Shown piece by piece: positions 6,886-8,199 of a stretch of 8,199 nt of DNA. Each line of letters begins with the position of its first letter. Positions within the stretch are counted from its first letter, which is position 1. The stretch spans positions 1 to 8,199 of the forward strand of contig JAUILW010000124.1 of NCBI GenBank assembly GCA_030432795.1. The letters run 5' to 3'. This DNA comes from Gammaproteobacteria bacterium (GTDB taxonomy: Bacteria; Pseudomonadota; Gammaproteobacteria; Pseudomonadales; Azotimanducaceae). The notes beneath the pieces are model-generated. The model did no database searches, was not told the origin of the DNA, and was given only the letters and a program-made list of their open reading frames with translations. The position numbers were made by a program, and so were the translations under genes.

Positions 6886-8199
6886 GAATCCTGACTTCGT
6901 GCATCGGATGTCATACCGGCCGGCGGGTGCGGCGCCAATGCTGGCGCAGCAGGCATTCAGCGCCTTATGGCGCGCATCCTTTACCGTGCGCTCATTGTCG
7001 TAGGCGCTCGGCGCGCCGAGCCGGATCGGCCCTGCCACCGCGTTTGCCGGTCGGCCGCGGCAGGTGAAGTCGAAGGAGTGCGTAATGCGGACGTCTCTCA
7101 CATCGCGTCGTTGGGCGCGAACCGCGTCGTTCGAGTAGAAGCCCCAGTTGTTGTCAATGTTGTTCGTTTCCTTGGTCGACTTGGTAATCCACGCTTCATC
7201 ACCCTGGGAGCAGAGAAAGTTGATGCGACCTTCGATCTCACATACCTGATGGGTTGCCGCCGTTGGAGCCGTGCCTTCGCTCCAGAAGCAGTTGTCGAGA
7301 CCATAGATGCCGGGGCAACACTGGCAGACGCTTCCCGGCCGCTTACCGAGCATGTCTTTGCACACGTCCTCGCGTGCCTGGTACAGGCCGGGGCATTGAC
7401 CGGATGTGGTTGGTGGCGTTGCGTTGGTCAGGCCTGTAAAGACGCCGGGTGCAGATGGCGCGGCGTTGCCGGGTGATGTGGATTGGTCGTCTGGAAGCGA
7501 CTCGAACTCGTCGTCGATGCCTTCTACGCCGGTGACGCGTTTGGTCTGCCGGAAGGTCTCACCGGTGGCAGCCATGACCTTGTCGTGCACGTCGCGCCAA
7601 CGGTCGTCGGTAACCTCCACCGTACCTTTTGTGTCCGCGAAAATGTCCGCATAGACGCGGTCTGTCATCGTTGATGCAGAGTTGTTGTTGCTCGGTGGGG
7701 ATGCCCTGTTTGCGGGCATCGCAGGGACGCGGGTGGTGTCGCGATTTTTCACCTGCGCCAACAGCCCGGCCAGACCGACCACTGCATCTGCCCAGCCGTT
7801 GCGATTGCTGCCGCCGTCCAGCGAACGCCCTGCGGAGCGGCGTACCGCGCCGGTAAAGAGTTCCGGTCGGTCTCGCCTCACCGCCGCTGCCAGCAGCGCG
7901 TCGCGCTGGGCCGTTTCGTCCTGCTTGAGATCGCGCGCCGCATCGAGCCTGCGCTCGACATCCGCACCCGTACAGCCGCCGCGAATACCCTCGGCCATGT
8001 GTGCCGCCCAGCGGGGGATGTCCTCGTCCGCTAACGCCAGATCGGCCCGGCGCAGCGCGTTCTGCGCGCTCTCGCCGCAGGCCATTTCCTCGGCAGGTGC
8101 ATCGGCATCACCCAGGCGCTGCAGCGAGATCGTGCCCTGGCCCCAACCGAGGCTTGGCGCTGGAAGATCTGTTCCCTCCCCGACCGCCAAGGTGGCTCC
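6883..8199 (-). CDS. Cysteine-rich predicted exported protein of unknown family (5' end outside window)
   Basis: The frame is open to the right edge, giving 438 visible residues (numbered here from base 8199). A TTG at 8190 could serve as a start, but no start is needed inside the window. The first visible residues, G-A-T-L-A then V-G-E-G, look like the end of a signal peptide (T-L-A before the cut), so perhaps only 15-25 residues are missing. Residues about 35-130 are helical and Arg/Ala/Asp-rich, with two cysteines (M-A-C and G-G-C, 35 residues apart). A Ser/Pro/Asn-rich linker follows (S-P-P-S-N-N-N-S), then a small mixed segment about 180-225 and a second linker rich in Ser, Pro and Thr. 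Residues 269-438 hold 12 cysteines, including C-Q-C-C and a later C-C pair. An even count in an exported domain suggests disulfides; metal binding is the alternative. I recognise no family. It converges on the giant gene with zero spacing, so the two are not in one operon, though they may act in the same compartment. The promoter lies outside the window. Confidence 0.8.
   Translation of the reverse strand, partial: GATLAVGEGTDLPAPSLGWGQGTISLQRLGDADAPAEEMACGESAQNALRRADLALADEDIPRWAAHMAEGIRGGCTGADVERRLDAARDLKQDETAQRDALLAAAVRRDRPELFTGAVRRSAGRSLDGGSNRNGWADAVVGLAGLLAQVKNRDTTRVPAMPANRASPPSNNNSASTMTDRVYADIFADTKGTVEVTDDRWRDVHDKVMAATGETFRQTKRVTGVEGIDDEFESLPDDQSTSPGNAAPSAPGVFTGLTNATPPTTSGQCPGLYQAREDVCKDMLGKRPGSVCQCCPGIYGLDNCFWSEGTAPTAATHQVCEIEGRINFLCSQGDEAWITKSTKETNNIDNNWGFYSNDAVRAQRRDVRDVRITHSFDFTCRGRPANAVAGPIRLGAPSAYDNERTVKDARHKALNACCASIGAAPAGRYDIRCTKSGF
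7700..7720. repeat. Perfect 7-bp inverted repeat inside the cysteine-rich gene
   Basis: GATGCCC (7700-7706) and GGGCATC (7714-7720) are perfect inverted arms around a 7-base loop. It lies in the coding region at the edge of the first Ser/Pro/Asn linker. No T-run follows on either strand, so it does not look like an intrinsic terminator. It may be chance in GC-rich DNA, or a minor mRNA hairpin at a domain boundary. Confidence 0.4.

Noticed and set aside
6967..7476. A 169-codon plus-strand open frame opposite the cysteine-rich gene.
   Set aside because: The minus-strand frame is far longer, has orderly linkers and a cysteine-rich domain, and stops exactly at the neighbouring gene's end. The plus-strand frame shows no domain pattern and lacks a clear ribosome binding site.

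Overview
The window is GC-rich, densely coding bacterial DNA. The codon choice, the LuxR-type regulator fused to an alpha/beta-hydrolase, and the Sec-type signal peptide suggest a Gram-negative proteobacterium, perhaps a gammaproteobacterium. That assignment is an inference from style; no rRNA, tRNA or lineage marker gene is present.

Layout: (1) Positions 21-1691 (+) encode a 556-residue protein with an N-terminal sensor-like region, a LuxR/GerE-type DNA-binding domain and a C-terminal alpha/beta-hydrolase with a complete Ser-Asp-His triad. A short open frame ends at 24 and may be the tail of an upstream gene, overlapping this start as GTGA. (2) After a 61-bp gap with no convincing terminator, 1753-6882 (+) encode a 1709-residue protein. 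It has a signal peptide, a long helical N-terminal half, a beta-rich middle, a coiled-coil region and a C-terminal domain holding three of its five cysteines. I recognise no family for it. (3) Positions 8199-6883 (-) encode at least 438 residues of a second exported-looking protein, whose 5' end lies beyond the right edge. It has a helical N-terminal part, low-complexity Ser/Thr/Pro/Asn linkers and a C-terminal domain with 12 cysteines. The two unknown genes converge, and their stop codons abut with no bases between them, forming TGATCA.

How they might work together: the regulator-hydrolase could be co-transcribed with the giant protein and control it. The two convergent unknown genes may encode partners in the same extracytoplasmic compartment. 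Both links rest only on gene order and on signs of export. No mobile element, CRISPR array, RNA gene or long non-coding stretch was seen; the longest gap is 61 bp.

The best candidate for something undescribed is the pair of unrecognised, probably exported proteins. The larger one has an acidic motif (Asp204-206 with Asp247) faintly like a nucleotidyltransferase active site, which needs a structure or profile search.
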